63,436 nucleotides of DNA from Cryobacterium inferilacus (GTDB lineage: Bacteria > Actinomycetota > Actinomycetes > Actinomycetales > Microbacteriaceae). The position numbers and the translations under genes were made by a program. The stretch covers positions 85,976 through 149,411 of the forward strand of contig NZ_JAIEUL010000010.1 in NCBI RefSeq assembly GCF_019599185.1, read 5' to 3'. Positions 42,458 to 51,960 of this stretch are shown here, one piece after another. Within the stretch, counting starts at the first letter, position 1; each line of letters starts with the position of its first letter. The notes beneath the pieces were generated by a model. It saw nothing but the letters and a program-made list of their open reading frames with translations, was not told the DNA's origin and did no database searches.

Positions 42458-42883
42458 CTACAGTCTGCGAGTGAGCTCCGCAATGCGTGCGGCGAATGCG
42501 TGAATGAATGCCGGCCCGTCAACGAGGACGCCAGCGCCAAGTTCGCCACCACCAAGCCGCAACGTCTCTGCTCCGATGAGTAGCTCGTCAATAAGGACGG
42601 GCCAGCTGTGGGTGCTGCCAAGCGGGCTGATCGCTCCACGGGGAATTCCTGTGGCTTCCAGAGCGGTGGCCGCATCGGCAAGGTGCAGCCGGTTGACATG
42701 TAGAACGTGGCGAAGCTCCATCCAGTCGATGAGTCGATTGTGGGGGACGAGCACAAAGACATAGTCGTTGTTGTGAAGTTCCACGACCATGGATTTCACT
42801 CCCGCCGCGTGCTGGATCTGCTCCGCGGGCGGATCGGCGTGAGCGAAGAGTGTGATGTTGAGACCGCGAGCTCGCGCGTCCAT
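42458..42883 (-). CDS. YbaK/EbsC-family aminoacyl-tRNA deacylase-like protein
   Basis: A 141-residue protein with the YbaK fold. Landmarks are the active-site Lys in A-G-V-K-S-M-V-V-E near residue 33, the V-L-V-P-H-N-R-L strand, and G-I-P-R-G-A-I-S-P-L-G-S near residue 91. Family members remove misacylated amino acids from tRNA-Pro or similar. ATG 42883 is the first Met, but there is no clear ribosome site. It may be coupled to the small 37-residue gene upstream on the same strand, and the open frame also runs on upstream, so the true N-terminus is uncertain. Confidence 0.75.
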   Translation of the reverse strand: MDARARGLNITLFAHADPPAEQIQHAAGVKSMVVELHNNDYVFVLVPHNRLIDWMELRHVLHVNRLHLADAATALEATGIPRGAISPLGSTHSWPVLIDELLIGAETLRLGGGELGAGVLVDGPAFIHAFAARIAELTRRL

Positions 42884-42918
42884 TGCTAGACGGGCAGGAC
42901 CGGAAAGCTGCGGGGTGA

Positions 42919-43032
42919 CTAGTTCGTTGATTGTTCTTCCTGCGATTCCTGCAACGCCGGGACAGAGGGGATGATGCAGCTGTCGCCGACGCAGGCAACG
43001 GCGTCGGGATCGCCCAGATTTGTGAGAGTCAT
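42919..43032 (-). CDS. Small Cys-containing protein (37 aa) after FrnE
   Basis: ATG 43032 overlaps the FrnE stop as ATGA. The product reads M-T-L-T-N-L-G-D-P-D-A-V-A-C-V-G-D-S-C-I, with a C-x4-C pair, and ends Q-S-T-N. The coupling and cysteine pair suggest a thiol-related accessory to the DsbA-like gene. I infer this from layout, as the family is not one I can name. Confidence 0.5.
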   Translation of the reverse strand: MTLTNLGDPDAVACVGDSCIIPSVPALQESQEEQSTN

Positions 43033-43450
43033 GCTCGTGTGCTTTCTGCCAAGTTGAGGGCATCTGTGAAGGCGGATGGTTTTTGGGCTCCGAGAGCGAA
43101 TATCTGTTGTCAATGACGTAGAACGGCACCGAAGTGGTGTTCTTGGTAGCGGCATCGGATTGATCGGACATGATCGCGGCCGCGTGGCGTTCGGTCGTGA
43201 GGGCGTTGATGGTGTCTTTGCGGTCGAGTTGGAGCTCATTTGCTAGGTCGGCGAGCGTTTCGACGTCCCCAAGGTTTCGGCCTTCGATGAAATATGCGCG
43301 AAGGAGGCGCTCGATCATGTCCTGCTGCCGTCCGTGAGCGTGGGCGTGGTGAACGAGTTGATCGGCCAATCCCATGTCGGTTTGAACAATCTGGTCATAC
43401 CGAAATCCCAGGCCAACAGTCGCGGCGCGATCGGTGGTAGATACCGTCGA
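43029..43450 (-). pseudogene. FrnE-type DsbA family oxidoreductase, truncated and frameshifted
   Basis: The frame from 43450 reads A-A-T-V-G-L-G-F-R-Y-D-Q-I-V-Q-T, Q-L-V-H-H-A-H-A-H-G-R-Q, E-R-L-L-R-A-Y-F-I-E-G-R-N and V-P-F-Y-V-I-D-N-R-Y-S, the C-terminal two thirds of FrnE. The N-terminal thioredoxin-like part with C-P-W-C is missing; a TAG bounds the frame at 43451. Near 43091 one G is missing: restoring it gives S-G-A-Q-K-P-S-A-F-T-D-A-L-N-L-A-E-S and a stop at 43029, the normal FrnE end. So the gene is dead on two counts. Confidence 0.8.
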
Positions 43451-43782
43451 CTAGGAAGAATCGCTCGCTTTTTGAACCCGTCGGGCACCAATCGTCGGTC
43501 GCCCGCCACCCGAAGAACGTAGTCTCCATCCCACATAATCCGGGTCAAGGCTCGTGCAAGTTTCACTGAGGGTGTCCCCCGTTGAGCGGACAGCGGCCGA
43601 CAACCACGCCGTGTTACCTTGTGGCATCGACAGTCGGTCCCCGAGAGGAACCGCATCCGTTTAGAACGGCTGTGACCGATGAAACACCTCCTGCCGAACC
43701 CACGCCATCTGTAGCGTCCGCGGCAGGTTGCCGCCGCTTCTTGGCGGGTTTGGGTCGACAACGCAAGGGAACCGGTAAGTCC

Positions 43783-44127
43783 ATGAAGAGAATCTCGTAT
43801 TGCGGAGAATCGTTTCTGACTACCAACTGCACCGCGGATGCGCTCTTGGAGTTAGTCGTCGCGTTTCCGGGCGGCCACGACTCCGAGTTGCTCGAATTAC
43901 CCGCGGTCAACAGCGACGGCGACGAAATGGTCGTCCAAGTCGTCGTCGGACCGTCCAGCGAACTCATCAGCATTCCGGAAGCGTGCGCGGCGGCGGAACC
44001 TGACACTATCAACGCAGTCGCGTACCTTCGCGGCCGCATACTCGCACTCACGGCCCCCAGCGACATGACCTACGCAGAGGCATCCACTTTCGCGGAGTAC
44101 GGATGGGACTTGCAGGACCAGCTCTAG
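43783..44127 (+). CDS. Small hypothetical protein (114 aa)
   Basis: ATG 43783 starts M-K-R-I-S-Y-C-G-E-S-F-L-T-T-N-C. The product is acidic, with a beta-rich middle (E-M-V-V-Q-V-V-V-G-P-S-S-E-L) and a helical end (Y-L-R-G-R-I-L-A-L-T, E-A-S-T-F-A-E-Y-G-W-D). Composition and strand patterning are coding-like, and I have an impression of a small conserved actinobacterial family. The function is unknown. The frame is open 200 bp further upstream, but that part is poor. Confidence 0.6.
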   Translation: MKRISYCGESFLTTNCTADALLELVVAFPGGHDSELLELPAVNSDGDEMVVQVVVGPSSELISIPEACAAAEPDTINAVAYLRGRILALTAPSDMTYAEASTFAEYGWDLQDQL

Positions 44128-44256
44128 GGGCATGAACTGCCCTCAGCGAGCCAGAAGGACTGGGGCGCTCGGGCGACTGACCCACTTCGGACCGGCAAAA
44201 TTCCGACTGGCACGGTACCTAAGGTCCCGCATGCCCTTGAGTTTCCGAGACATCTG

Positions 44257-44293
44257 CACGGGCTGACAGGATTTGAACCTGCGACCCCCTGAA
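44257..44293 (-). tRNA. tRNA 3'-end fragment, possible attachment site
   Basis: The minus strand reads GGGGGTCGCAGGTTCAAATC then CTGTCAGCCCG: a variable loop, a full T-arm (GGTTCAAATCC) and the 3' acceptor strand, as in proline-like tRNAs. No D-arm, anticodon arm or 5' acceptor precedes it. Integrated elements commonly leave such 3' tRNA pieces as attL or attR. Confidence 0.6.
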
Positions 44294-44343
44294 GGTTCTA
44301 GCCTTAACTCGGGTTTGGCCGAAAATCTCCGAAAACTGGCGGA

Positions 44344-44364
44344 TTCCCTTGTGTTTACAGGGAA
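44344..44364. repeat. Inverted repeat next to the tRNA fragment
   Basis: TTCCCT-N9-AGGGAA, 50 bp from the tRNA fragment. Together with the nearby CGAAAA direct repeats (44320-44335), it could be recombinase-binding sequence. Confidence 0.35.
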
Positions 44365-44676
44365 CCGGGCGGTTCGCTGCCTCCGATTGTAGCCCATCGT
44401 TTTGGGTCAAATAGAGATGAATTAGATGGGTAAATGATGGATTCTGGAGGCCTCATTGAGTGGTCCATGACCCCTCGCAACATCCCCCCATGTGCCGCTG
44501 CATGGGACGGGTCATCGCCGGAGATGGCGATCGGTTGTGCGCTCGGTCCGCGGTCTGTCTCGCATCACTGACGGCGCTATACACTGGGCGCGATTAGTAG
44601 GTCGATCAGACAGCCCCGGCACTCGATCGAGACCGGTTTGACAAACGCGGGGTGTTCATCGAAGGAGAGCAACGAG

Positions 44677-45246
44677 ATGAGACCACTCCGGTACTCGATC
44701 AACGTCACGCTCGATGGCTGCTGCCACCACGAGGCAGGACTCCCCCCGGACGAGGAGTCGATGCGCTTCTGGACCGCTCAGCTGGAGCGAGCCGATGCCC
44801 TGCTCTTCGGCCGGGTGACCTACGAGATGATGGCGTCGGCGTGGCAGAAGCCGGCCACGGGCACGTGGCCCGACTGGATGAAGGACTGGCAGAAACCGTT
44901 CGCAGAGACCATCAACCGGGCGAAGAAGTACGTCGTGTCGAGCACGCTGAACGAGGTGGATTGGAACTCCGAGCTGGTGCGCGGCGACCTGGCGCAAGCG
45001 GTTCAGCATCTCAAGCAGGAGTCAGGCGAGGGCCTCTGGGTCGGTGGCGTGACACTCCCCCTGGCGTTGGCAGATCTAGGACTGATCGACGAGTACGAGT
45101 TCCTGGTGCAGCCGGTCCTTGCCGGACACGGGCCGACGCTGCTGGCCGGTCTGCATGAGCGCATCCAGCTCGAACTCGTGGACCGCCACGAGTTTCGGTC
45201 AGGGGCAGTCGCTGTGCGATACCGGCCCACGCGAATGACGGCTTGA
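44677..45246 (+). CDS. Dihydrofolate reductase-family (RibD C-terminal-like) protein
   Basis: A 189-residue protein. The N-terminal L-R-Y-S-I-N-V-T-L-D-G-C, then A-L-L-F-G-R-V-T-Y-E-M-M near residues 42-53 and K-Y-V-V-S-S-T-L near residue 89, followed by G-L-W-V-G-G-V-T-L and L-I-D-E-Y-E-F-L-V-Q-P-V. This is the order seen in the DHFR-like/RibD C-terminal family, which reduces NADPH-dependent small substrates. ATG 44677 has GAAGGAG upstream. Confidence 0.85.
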   Translation: MRPLRYSINVTLDGCCHHEAGLPPDEESMRFWTAQLERADALLFGRVTYEMMASAWQKPATGTWPDWMKDWQKPFAETINRAKKYVVSSTLNEVDWNSELVRGDLAQAVQHLKQESGEGLWVGGVTLPLALADLGLIDEYEFLVQPVLAGHGPTLLAGLHERIQLELVDRHEFRSGAVAVRYRPTRMTA

Positions 45247-45867
45247 TGAGCTTTGTCCTGGCACTTGGCCCCGCTTGGCGGGTTCAACCCATGACACCTC
45301 GTGCCGATACTAATGATTATGTCAGCTTGGACTGGATCTATTGCAGGAATGCTGTATGGGACTCCCCCCGGTAGTTGTCCGGCGAAGCCTCAACCGAGTC
45401 GAGTGCTTCCGTGATTTCTTTGGAATGCGAGGCGCTACATCTGCGATGGGCGAGGTCCGAGAGCTCTGACCCGCCGTAGGGAGCCAAGCCAGCTTGATAC
45501 CCGGAACACTCGTTTGCACCCAGGAAAGCCCGAGGGTCCGGCCTTGGCTGGTGTTCCTGCCATCGCCCTTCTGGTCGAACAGGACTCTCTGGCCGCTGGG
45601 CGCGGTGGGTTCACGTCCCTGCAAGCGATCCGCCGCCAAGTAAAGATGTACCGGGTGCGACATTGACATATCCTTATCGCCGAGCGCATCGACTTGTTTG
45701 TCGCTCTGTCGCCTATCTGGCGGAATCGGCTGCGCCCGCCGACTAAGCCGAGACTTTCATACACCTCGCCCGCGACAACAGAGACAGAACGGCTCTTGTC
45801 TTAACCAGCCCCATCCCGAGATATCGCGACCACCATCGGGTTAGATGAAAACGAGAAAAGGTTCACT
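45247..45867. other. 620-bp region with no recognisable gene
   Basis: Open frames on both strands have random-looking composition. A stretch near 45335-45385 resembles 54236-54290 over about 50 bp (both contain CTATTGCAG and GTCCGGCG/ATCCGGCG-like blocks), so it may be old mobile-element debris. Confidence 0.4.
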
Positions 45868-46938
45868 ATGGCATATGCACGTCCGGGTTCCGGTCTCGGC
45901 CTCACGAGCAACGCCAACGGTGGCGCCAGTCAATCGATGCCGTGCCCGGCGGGGCGCATCACCGGTGTAGACGTCGCTCGAGGTTTGGCCATCCTGGGGA
46001 TGTTCGTCGCGCATGCAATCCCGCGTGCAAACGAGGCAGAGCTGGTCGTCGACGGCAGGTCTTCAATTCTCTTCGCGACCCTGGCAGGGATCTCATTGGG
46101 CATCATGACCGGGTTGGAACGGCCGATACAATCTGGGCGACGAGCCCATAGGGTCATGAGCATCGTGGCGCGTGCGATGATTTTGTTCCTACTAGGGATA
46201 GCTCTGGGCGCCCTGGACAGCGGCATTGCAATCATCCTGGAGTACTACGCATTCATGTTCCTGTTGTTGACCCCTGCACTGTTTCTTGCGCGGTGGGCTC
46301 TCGGCCTGGTCGCTGCCGGTCTCGCGGTGATTGCGCCGGCCCTGGCGGCAGCCACGGAGGACGTCAGTCTCCCCGTTGATTCTTTGGCCTATTTCTTGCA
46401 GTATTACCTTCTTATCGGCTCCTACCCGGCCTTGGTCTGGTTGCCTTTCTTATTGGTTGGCCTCATCGCGGCTCGGTCGGGGCTCGGACGGGCGAGAACT
46501 CAACTATGGATGATGGTCACCGGCGTCATCTTTTCGGTGCTGGGTTACGGAGCCGCCCCGGTTCTGCTTGGAATTACTGCCGCAGCACATTCCGGCTCGA
46601 CCGCTGAAGTGCTGGGTTCTGGCGGCGTGGCGATCGCGATCATCGGTGCGTTGCTGTGGTGTACGTCCCCGGAACGCACAGGCATCGGTCCTGCCCTTCG
46701 CACGGCATTCGCGCCTATCAGCTCTATAGGGGCGATGGCGCTCACCGTTTACACGCTCCAGATCGTCTCTCTCACAGTTTTTGCGGCGCTGCGGGAAAGT
46801 ACCGACGGCGTGAACGAGTACCCGGGGTGGCCGCTGTTAATCGGAATGACGGTCGCATCGCTGCTCTTCGCTGCCCTTTGGCACCGCTTTTTGGGCAAGG
46901 GTCCGCTGGAGCGCCTGCTCACATCACTCACCCGCTAG
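45868..46938 (+). CDS. Multi-span membrane protein, DUF1624/DUF418-type acyltransferase-like
   Basis: A 356-residue protein with about ten membrane segments. The N-terminal I-T-G-V-D-V-A-R-G-L-A-I-L-G-M-F-V-A-H near residue 31, then G-R-S-S-I-L-F-A-T-L-A-G-I-S-L-G near residue 64, is the signature of the heparan-alpha-glucosaminide N-acetyltransferase-like/DUF418 group. The C-terminal half is DUF418-like (G-A-M-A-L-T-V-Y-T-L-Q-I and W-H-R-F-L-G-K-G-P-L-E-R). It may acylate cell-surface glycans. ATG 45868 with AAAAGG upstream. Confidence 0.8.
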   Translation: MAYARPGSGLGLTSNANGGASQSMPCPAGRITGVDVARGLAILGMFVAHAIPRANEAELVVDGRSSILFATLAGISLGIMTGLERPIQSGRRAHRVMSIVARAMILFLLGIALGALDSGIAIILEYYAFMFLLLTPALFLARWALGLVAAGLAVIAPALAAATEDVSLPVDSLAYFLQYYLLIGSYPALVWLPFLLVGLIAARSGLGRARTQLWMMVTGVIFSVLGYGAAPVLLGITAAAHSGSTAEVLGSGGVAIAIIGALLWCTSPERTGIGPALRTAFAPISSIGAMALTVYTLQIVSLTVFAALRESTDGVNEYPGWPLLIGMTVASLLFAALWHRFLGKGPLERLLTSLTR

Positions 46939-47086
46939 CCAGTAACAACTGCCAATCCCCAATACGTCCTGACTGTGGGCGCCTAGCAGAGTGGCCCGCT
47001 GGTGGCCACGGAAACTGCCTACTCATGGCCAACAGATCTGCCCACCTGGTCGTTGGTGACGTTGGCCATGCGCAGTCGTCGGTGGT

Positions 47087-47293
47087 CTAATTCATCCTCG
47101 TGAAGTTAGGCAGTCGGAGCATGAGCCGGTCAACGTTCGCGGTCGCGAGAGTCTTGGGTCTCACCTCGTCAAAGCCAACTGGCGTTCCCACACGTTCGTT
47201 CTGCGGCGCCTCCATCAGACGGTGCAATGTAGTAGCGGCATCGGCCACCTGTGTTAGCGAATCCATGCTGGGCTTGCGCGCATAGTCGAACAT
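47087..47293 (-). CDS. Small hypothetical protein (68 aa)
   Basis: ATG 47293 has AGGGG four to five bases upstream. The product M-F-D-Y-A-R-K-P-S-M-D ends R-L-P-N-F-T-R-M-N and has even composition. It could be a real small gene or the end of a decayed one. The surrounding 46939-47387 has no other candidate. Confidence 0.3.
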   Translation of the reverse strand: MFDYARKPSMDSLTQVADAATTLHRLMEAPQNERVGTPVGFDEVRPKTLATANVDRLMLRLPNFTRMN

Positions 47294-47387
47294 GAGGCCC
47301 CTATTGGCGACAGCGAACCCGTCATAGCGTGGCGGTTACAGCGCGATAAGTTCGCGGCAGGCACGGCAAAGAAGAATTGGGCGCATC

Positions 47388-48446
47388 ATGAAGGCACTCG
47401 TGTACGGCGGACCCGGATTGAAGTCCTGGACGGATGCCCCCGACCCCGTAATCCTCAATCCGACGGATGCCATCGTGCAGGTTGACACGACCACCATATG
47501 CGGCACAGACCTACACATCCTCAAGGGCGATGTGCCCGCGGTCCAGGTCGGCCGGATTCTCGGCCATGAAGGCGTCGGAACTATCACCGAAGTGGGTGCC
47601 TCGGTTACAAACTTTGCTGTCGGGGACCGGGTGATAATTTCCTGCATCAAGTCGTGCGGGCACTGCACGAACTGCGCCGTCAGCCTGTATTCACACTGCC
47701 TGGGCGACGAGGGACAGTCCGGAATCGGCTGGATCTTCGGACACCTTATCGACGGAACTCAGGCCGAGTATGTGCGCGTGCCGTACGCGGACAACAGCCT
47801 GCACAAGCTACCGGAGGGCGTGCCAGATGCTGAAGCCGTCATGCTGTCTGACATCCTTCCTACGGGCTTCGAGATTGGCGTGCAGTACGGGCAGGTCAAG
47901 CCAGGAGACGTCGTCGCCGTTATCGGTGCTGGGCCGGTCGGCTTGTCCGCGATAGCGACGGCCGGCCTCTATGGCGCCGCCACGGTGATCGCGATCGACC
48001 TCGACGAGAACCGACTCCAACAGGCACGCGAATTCGGAGGCACCGAAACGGTGCTCTCCGGAGCCGCCGACTGGAAGCAACAGGTGCTTGCGCTCACCGA
48101 CGGAGCGGGAGTAGATGTGGCGATCGAGGCGGTGGGGATCCCAATCACGTTCAGCATGGCCACTGAGATCGTGCGGCCCGGAGGGCACGTCGCCAACGTT
48201 GGCGTACACGGCAAACCGGTGGAACTGCACTTGGAGGAGCTGTGGATTCAGAACATCAATGTCAGCATGGGACTGGTCAATACCAACACCACTCCGATGC
48301 TGCTCAAACTTGTGGCGCAGAAGAAGATTCCGGCTGAAAAGTTGGCTACCCATCATTTCACCTTCAACCAAATGCTCGACGCTTACGAAACGTTCGGCCG
48401 GGCCGCTGAGACCAAGGCGCTCAAGGTTGTGGTCACTCGCAGCTGA
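47388..48446 (+). CDS. Zinc-dependent alcohol dehydrogenase
   Basis: A 352-residue medium-chain dehydrogenase. Catalytic zinc: C-G-T-D-L-H (Cys ~38) and G-H-E-G-V-G (His-Glu ~60). Structural zinc: S-C-G-H-C-T-N-C-A-V-S-L-Y-S-H-C (residues ~89-104). Cofactor loop V-I-G-A-G-P-V-G-L-S-A near residue 180, with I-D-L-D-E-N-R favouring NAD+. It oxidises or reduces alcohols/aldehydes, class III-like without glutathione markers. A ribosome site AAGAAG lies 10 bp before ATG 47388. Confidence 0.92.
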   Translation: MKALVYGGPGLKSWTDAPDPVILNPTDAIVQVDTTTICGTDLHILKGDVPAVQVGRILGHEGVGTITEVGASVTNFAVGDRVIISCIKSCGHCTNCAVSLYSHCLGDEGQSGIGWIFGHLIDGTQAEYVRVPYADNSLHKLPEGVPDAEAVMLSDILPTGFEIGVQYGQVKPGDVVAVIGAGPVGLSAIATAGLYGAATVIAIDLDENRLQQAREFGGTETVLSGAADWKQQVLALTDGAGVDVAIEAVGIPITFSMATEIVRPGGHVANVGVHGKPVELHLEELWIQNINVSMGLVNTNTTPMLLKLVAQKKIPAEKLATHHFTFNQMLDAYETFGRAAETKALKVVVTRS

Positions 48447-48466
48447 GGGGGTGCCCTATGTCTTTG

Positions 48467-48652
48467 TCAAGCGGCGATTGGTTGGTCGGCTCGGTAGAGG
48501 TTGCCGTCACGGAGCATGGCATAGAGGACGTCTCGGCACCTGCGGTCCAGGGCGGAGAACGCGGCCAAACTCCCGTCCTGGATCTCCAGCCGAACCCCGG
48601 GCCACGACGCGAACCGAGCACCCAGGATCTCTTCGACTTCGCGGCCGTACAA
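48467..48652 (-). mobile_element. IS110-type transposase C-terminal remnant
   Basis: The last 60 codons of a transposase: S-A-L-D-R-R-C-R-D-V-L-Y-A-M-L-R-D-G and a stop, followed at once by TTGACAAAGACATAGGGCAC. That is the typical 3' non-coding end of actinobacterial IS110-family elements. The rest of the element is missing, and it sits 20 bp after the alcohol dehydrogenase. The following 48653-49041 shows no gene. Confidence 0.55.
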
Positions 48653-49041
48653 CGCCCGTCCAGCAACGGTCCCAGTGATTTTTGATAGTCCGCCCTGAAC
48701 CCGCTGAACGACAGCGCCTCATGCGTTGCTCTTCCGCAAAGCAGTACTCCGCCGGCAGCGCTACCGCAGGGGGCGAACCGGAAGTTGCTGCGCGATCGTG
48801 GAATCTGGCAGTGATTCCGAAACGCTCAGACCAGATCGCCTACCAAAAGGATTCACTGCCACCGGTGGACGACCACCACGGCTTGACAAAGAAGCATACA
48901 AACACCGAAACGTGATCGAGGATGCTTCGAAGCTCCCAAGCAATGGCGGGGCATCGCGAATCGCTTCGGCGAGCTCGCCCTCTCCTACCCCGGCGGAGTC
49001 CGTGCCATCTAAATCTGGGTTACGGCGTTAGGAGACACGGC

Positions 49042-49230
49042 CTAGTGGCCGTGCGGGTGGCCGTAGCGGTGGGGGTCGGCATCGAAGGCGCCAGCGCAGC
49101 CAGTGGAGCAGAACGAGAATGTGGCGCCTTCGTGCTCGCGAGTGGCCGCAGCGGACTTCGGGTCGATTTTCATGCCGCAGACCGGGTCGGTGACGAGGGC
49201 GCTGTCGGTGTGCTCGGTTGTGTGTGTCAT
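49042..49230 (-). CDS. Internal start: possible separate 62-aa YHS protein
   Basis: Within the ATPase gene, ATG 49230 is preceded by TGAGGAAAATCCC, a proper ribosome site in frame just before the YHS part ([13 protein letters not shown]). It could give a free YHS protein besides the fused form. It also hints that the two were once separate genes. Confidence 0.5.
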   Translation of the reverse strand: MTHTTEHTDSALVTDPVCGMKIDPKSAAATREHEGATFSFCSTGCAGAFDADPHRYGHPHGH

Positions 49231-51783
49231 GGGATTTTCCTCACTGGTTTCCTGATGTCCGACCTCGACCACCGGTTCGGCGGTCGAGACCACAGCCGGG
49301 ATGGCTGCAGGTTTGGGGGCGAACCGGCGCAGCCGGCTCGAGTTGGTGACAACGGATAGCGACGACAGCGCCATCGCAAGGGCGGCGATCATCGGGCTCA
49401 ACAGCAGTCCAAAACTCGGGTATAGAACCCCGGCAGCGATGGGGATCCCGATGATGTTGTATCCGAAGGCGAACCCAAGGTTCTGGCGAATGTTGCGCAT
49501 AGTGGCTCGCGACAGGTCGATTGCGATGACGAGCCCGCTGAGGTTGCCGGAGATCAAGGTGATATCCGACGCTTCGATCGCGACGTCAGTGCCTGTGCCG
49601 ATCGCCGAACCCACATGGGCCTGCGCGAGCGCCGGTGCGTCGTTGATGCCGTCTCCGACCATGCCCACAACGCGGCCTTCTGCCTGAAGCCGTTTAACCT
49701 CGGTGGCTTTGTGCTCTGGCATGACCTCCGCCACGACCCGGGTGATGCCGACCTGGCGGGCGATGGCGGCAGCGGCGGTCCGGTTGTCGCCGGTCATCAT
49801 GATCACGTCGATCCCGCGGGCGGCCAGATCGGCGATCGCAGCGATAGAGCCGTCCTTGATCGTGTCGGCAACACCGACCACCCCGGCGGGGCGACCATCT
49901 ACTGCCGCGAGCATGGGTGTCTTGCCGTCCAAAGCGAGGCCATGCATCCCCGATTCAAGATCCGACGTCTCAATCCCAGCGGCGGTCAGCAGTCGGCTGT
50001 TACCCACCAGCACGACCGCGCCCTTGACCGTAGCGCGCACACCCTGGCCGGTGATCGATTCGAAGGTGCTCGCTCGTGGAACATCAAGACCGCGGTCCTG
50101 CGCGCCGGTAACGATCGCGGCCGCCAGGGGGTGCTCCGAGTCGCGCTCAGCCGCCGCGATCAGTGCAAGCAGTTCGTTCGCATCGAACCCGCTGGCGGGA
50201 AGCACATCGGTGAGCACGGGGGTGCCGTTGGTGATCGTCCCCGTCTTATCGAGCACCACCGTGTTCATCTTGTGAGCGACCTCAAGCGCCTCAGCCGAGC
50301 GGATTAGGATCCCGTTGCTGGCTGCCTTCCCGGTGGCGACGGTGATCGATAGCGGGGTTGCCAGTCCCAACGCGCAGGGGCAGGCGATGATGAGCACGGC
50401 GACAGCGGCGACGAGGCCGAACACCCCCGCGGGTGGCGGGCCTACGAGCCACCAGATGGCGAAGGTCCAGATCGCGATGGCGATGACAACGGGCACGAAG
50501 TAGCTGGAGACTTGGTCGGCGAGCCGTTGAATGGGCGCCTTAGATCCCTGTGCCTCACGCACCAGCCGGATGATCTGCGCCAGCATCGTGTCAGCGCCAA
50601 CCTTGGTGGCGACGTAGCGGAAGGACCCGGTCTGGTTGATGGTCGCACCGATCACGTTGTCACCGATAGCTTTCACCACTGGGATCGGCTCACCGGTGAT
50701 CATCGCCTCGTCGACCGAAGAGGTGCCCTCGGTGACCTGCCCGTCGACGGGCAGCTTCTCACCGGGTCGGATCACCACGATGTCTCCGGCGGCGACCTCG
50801 CCGATCGGGATCTCCAGCTCCGAGTCGCCGCGAACCACGCGGGCGGTTCGCGGCTGCAGGCCAATCAGCGTGCGGATCGCCGCACCCGTGCCAGCCTTGG
50901 CCCTCGTCTCCAGAAGCCGTCCTAGAAGGATGAGGGTAAGGATGACGCCGACGGCCTCGTAGTAGACGCCACGTGCCTCTTCGGGCAGCAGCCCTGGGGC
51001 GAAGGTAGCAAACAGGCTAAATCCGTAGGCGGCGATCGTGCCGAGGGTGATGAGGGAGTTCATCTCCGCAGCGCGGTGAACCAGCGCCAACCACCCGGTT
51101 CGGTGAATCGGCCACCCCGTGTACAGCATCACCGGGGTCACGAGGAGGAACTGGAACCACGGCGCGAGCAGCAGCGACGGCACCCACATAGCACCGAAAA
51201 CATCGTGCAGCATCACGGCGACGAAGACCGGCGCAGTCAGCACCACGCCCACGATCACGCGGCGGCGCAGATCACCAATCTCGCCGGCGTGCTCGGCCGC
51301 CTCCTGGTCGCCCTCATCCTCCTCCTCTGCCGCCGCGGCAGCTGGGGCGGAGCTCGACGCGCTGGGCATAGAGGAGGCTTCCATCAGCGCGGTCGTCGAC
51401 GTCGAGTCTGTACCCGCTCCGGCTACGACCCTAACGGTCCCGTGCAGCATGTTCATGCCGCACGCGAACCCGAACTCACCAACTTTCTCCGGCACGAACT
51501 CAACCGCCGTGGTCGCGAACGCCGGCAGGCCCTGATTGACCTTAAAGTCCGGGAAGACCACGCGGGATGAGCAGTCGCCCGTTTCCTGACGATCGAACAG
51601 CAGCCGCGTCGGAACGCCCTGAACAACCTCGACAACGCTCGGGGAGTACCCACCTCTAACAACAACGGTCTGGGTTTGCACGCCGCCATCGACAGCGGCG
51701 CGCTTCGACGCCCTCGGCGCAAAAAAATACCAGGCCAACAGCCCAGTCAGCACGACGGCAGCAGCTATAACGAGCACGGTCAC
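49042..51783 (-). CDS. Copper P1B-ATPase with N-terminal cupredoxin and C-terminal YHS domains
   Basis: A 913-residue pump. One N-terminal membrane segment leads to a cupredoxin-like domain (residues ~40-120) ending [10 protein letters not shown], a Cys/Met copper site. A Ser/Ala/Glu linker follows. The ATPase core has the transmembrane C-P-C (A-C-P-C-A-L-G), phosphorylation D-K-T-G-T-I, actuator T-G-E-P, and [12 protein letters not shown] domain ends it ([17 protein letters not shown]). It exports Cu+ from the cytoplasm. GTG 51783 with AGAGGA upstream; CsoR-like site B lies 52 bp upstream. Unusual: metal domains at both ends and no N-terminal HMA domain. Confidence 0.93.
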   Translation of the reverse strand: MTVLVIAAAVVLTGLLAWYFFAPRASKRAAVDGGVQTQTVVVRGGYSPSVVEVVQGVPTRLLFDRQETGDCSSRVVFPDFKVNQGLPAFATTAVEFVPEKVGEFGFACGMNMLHGTVRVVAGAGTDSTSTTALMEASSMPSASSSAPAAAAAEEEDEGDQEAAEHAGEIGDLRRRVIVGVVLTAPVFVAVMLHDVFGAMWVPSLLLAPWFQFLLVTPVMLYTGWPIHRTGWLALVHRAAEMNSLITLGTIAAYGFSLFATFAPGLLPEEARGVYYEAVGVILTLILLGRLLETRAKAGTGAAIRTLIGLQPRTARVVRGDSELEIPIGEVAAGDIVVIRPGEKLPVDGQVTEGTSSVDEAMITGEPIPVVKAIGDNVIGATINQTGSFRYVATKVGADTMLAQIIRLVREAQGSKAPIQRLADQVSSYFVPVVIAIAIWTFAIWWLVGPPPAGVFGLVAAVAVLIIACPCALGLATPLSITVATGKAASNGILIRSAEALEVAHKMNTVVLDKTGTITNGTPVLTDVLPASGFDANELLALIAAAERDSEHPLAAAIVTGAQDRGLDVPRASTFESITGQGVRATVKGAVVLVGNSRLLTAAGIETSDLESGMHGLALDGKTPMLAAVDGRPAGVVGVADTIKDGSIAAIADLAARGIDVIMMTGDNRTAAAAIARQVGITRVVAEVMPEHKATEVKRLQAEGRVVGMVGDGINDAPALAQAHVGSAIGTGTDVAIEASDITLISGNLSGLVIAIDLSRATMRNIRQNLGFAFGYNIIGIPIAAGVLYPSFGLLLSPMIAALAMALSSLSVVTNSSRLRRFAPKPAAIPAVVSTAEPVVEVGHQETSEENPMTHTTEHTDSALVTDPVCGMKIDPKSAAATREHEGATFSFCSTGCAGAFDADPHRYGHPHGH

Positions 51784-51834
51784 GAGAAATCCTCTCTACA
51801 GTCCGCAAGGCCTCGCCGCGGGAATACAACCAGC

Positions 51835-51851
51835 ATACCCCCCAAGGGTAT
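51835..51851. promoter_or_regulatory. CsoR-like copper operator, site B
   Basis: ATACCC-CCCAA-GGGTAT, a perfect 6-bp inverted repeat with a 5-bp spacer, 52 bp upstream of the copper ATPase start. Confidence 0.8.
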
Positions 51852-51960
51852 ATTTCTGCTTACTCTCACCCAAACGATGCAAACACTGTCCTCGCCCGCC
51901 CCAGTGGGCCGCCATCGTTCGATTGACCGCAGTCGGTGCCGTGAGTCCAGTAGGTTCACG

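Noticed and set aside
45322..45764. Minus-strand frames of 109-115 codons as genes
   Set aside because: Rich in Arg, Ser and Pro with no domain; no ribosome site; better explained as degraded non-coding DNA.
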